From Rubritepida sp. (GTDB taxonomy: Bacteria; Pseudomonadota; Alphaproteobacteria; Acetobacterales; Acetobacteraceae), in contig JAQGHZ010000065.1 of NCBI GenBank assembly GCA_028291485.1, positions 1 through 6,942 on the forward strand: a stretch of 6,942 bases of DNA, written 5' to 3'. The translations under genes and the position numbers were made by a program. Below, in pieces: positions 6,869 through 6,942 of this stretch. Position 1 is the first letter of the stretch, and every line of letters begins with the position of its first letter. The notes under the pieces are model-generated. The model saw only the letters and a list, made by a program, of their open reading frames with translations, did not search any database and was not told the DNA's origin.

Positions 6869-6942
6869 ATGGCGGAGTTCGACCTGGTGGTGCGCGGCGG
6901 CGAGGTCGCGACCGGCTTCGGAACCACGCGCTGCGACATCGG
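6869..6942 (+). CDS. Amidohydrolase, dihydropyrimidinase/hydantoinase type, N-terminal end (partial)
   Basis: Only the first 24 codons are in the window (MAEFDLVVRGGEVATGFG, then TTRCDI). The FDLVVRGGEV strand and the following CDIG are the classic opening of cyclic amidohydrolases such as dihydropyrimidinase, D-hydantoinase and allantoinase, which open cyclic amide rings using a metal centre. The metal ligands lie beyond the window, so the exact subfamily cannot be told; an N-acyl-D-amino acid deacylase is also possible. GGGGAG (6857-6862), six bases before the ATG, is a strong ribosome binding site. Confidence 0.75.
   Translation, partial: MAEFDLVVRGGEVATGFGTTRCDI

Overview
The window is about 6.9 kb of very GC-rich, densely coded bacterial DNA. 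Codons end mostly in G or C, intergenic gaps are short, and one gene encodes a Bug/TctC-type periplasmic solute receptor. Together these suggest a high-GC alphaproteobacterium, perhaps of the Acetobacteraceae (Roseomonas-like), or less likely a betaproteobacterium. This placement is inference from composition and gene style; no marker gene was tested. Every complete gene looks intact. I see no mobile element, CRISPR array, phage gene or recognisable defence system.

Left part (1-2426). The window opens on the last 39 codons of a peptide methionine sulfoxide reductase (msrA). It converges on a minus-strand MFS drug-type exporter, with a GC-rich hairpin between the two stop codons. The exporter is divergent from a TetR-family regulator. 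The gap between them is AT-rich and holds a clear inverted repeat (TTAACGCA-N7-TGCGTTAA), which fits a regulator controlling itself and its exporter. A GFA/CENP-V-type zinc protein follows the regulator on the same strand, 46 bp downstream.

Middle (2427-3688). A minus-strand tRNA-Leu(CAA) with an encoded CCA end has a plausible sigma70 promoter in the gap it shares with the next gene. That gene, on the plus strand, encodes an exported Bug/TctC-family solute-binding receptor. No TctA/TctB membrane partners lie in the window.

Right part (3689-6942). A promoter whose -35 element overlaps the receptor stop codon appears to drive an OmpR-type response regulator and an EnvZ-like sensor kinase, joined by a one-base stop/start overlap. 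Next come a glyoxalase II-like metallo-beta-lactamase-fold hydrolase and a 98-residue three-helix membrane protein. A perfect hairpin after the kinase gene covers the hydrolase ribosome binding site. After a second GC-rich hairpin, the window ends 24 codons into an amidohydrolase of the dihydropyrimidinase/hydantoinase type.

Taken together this is mostly ordinary chromosomal core and accessory DNA. The points most worth checking are the TetR/MFS operator, the hairpin over the ribosome binding site, and the possibility that the solute receptor is a sensory partner of the adjacent kinase. I did not find convincing evidence of a new biological system.
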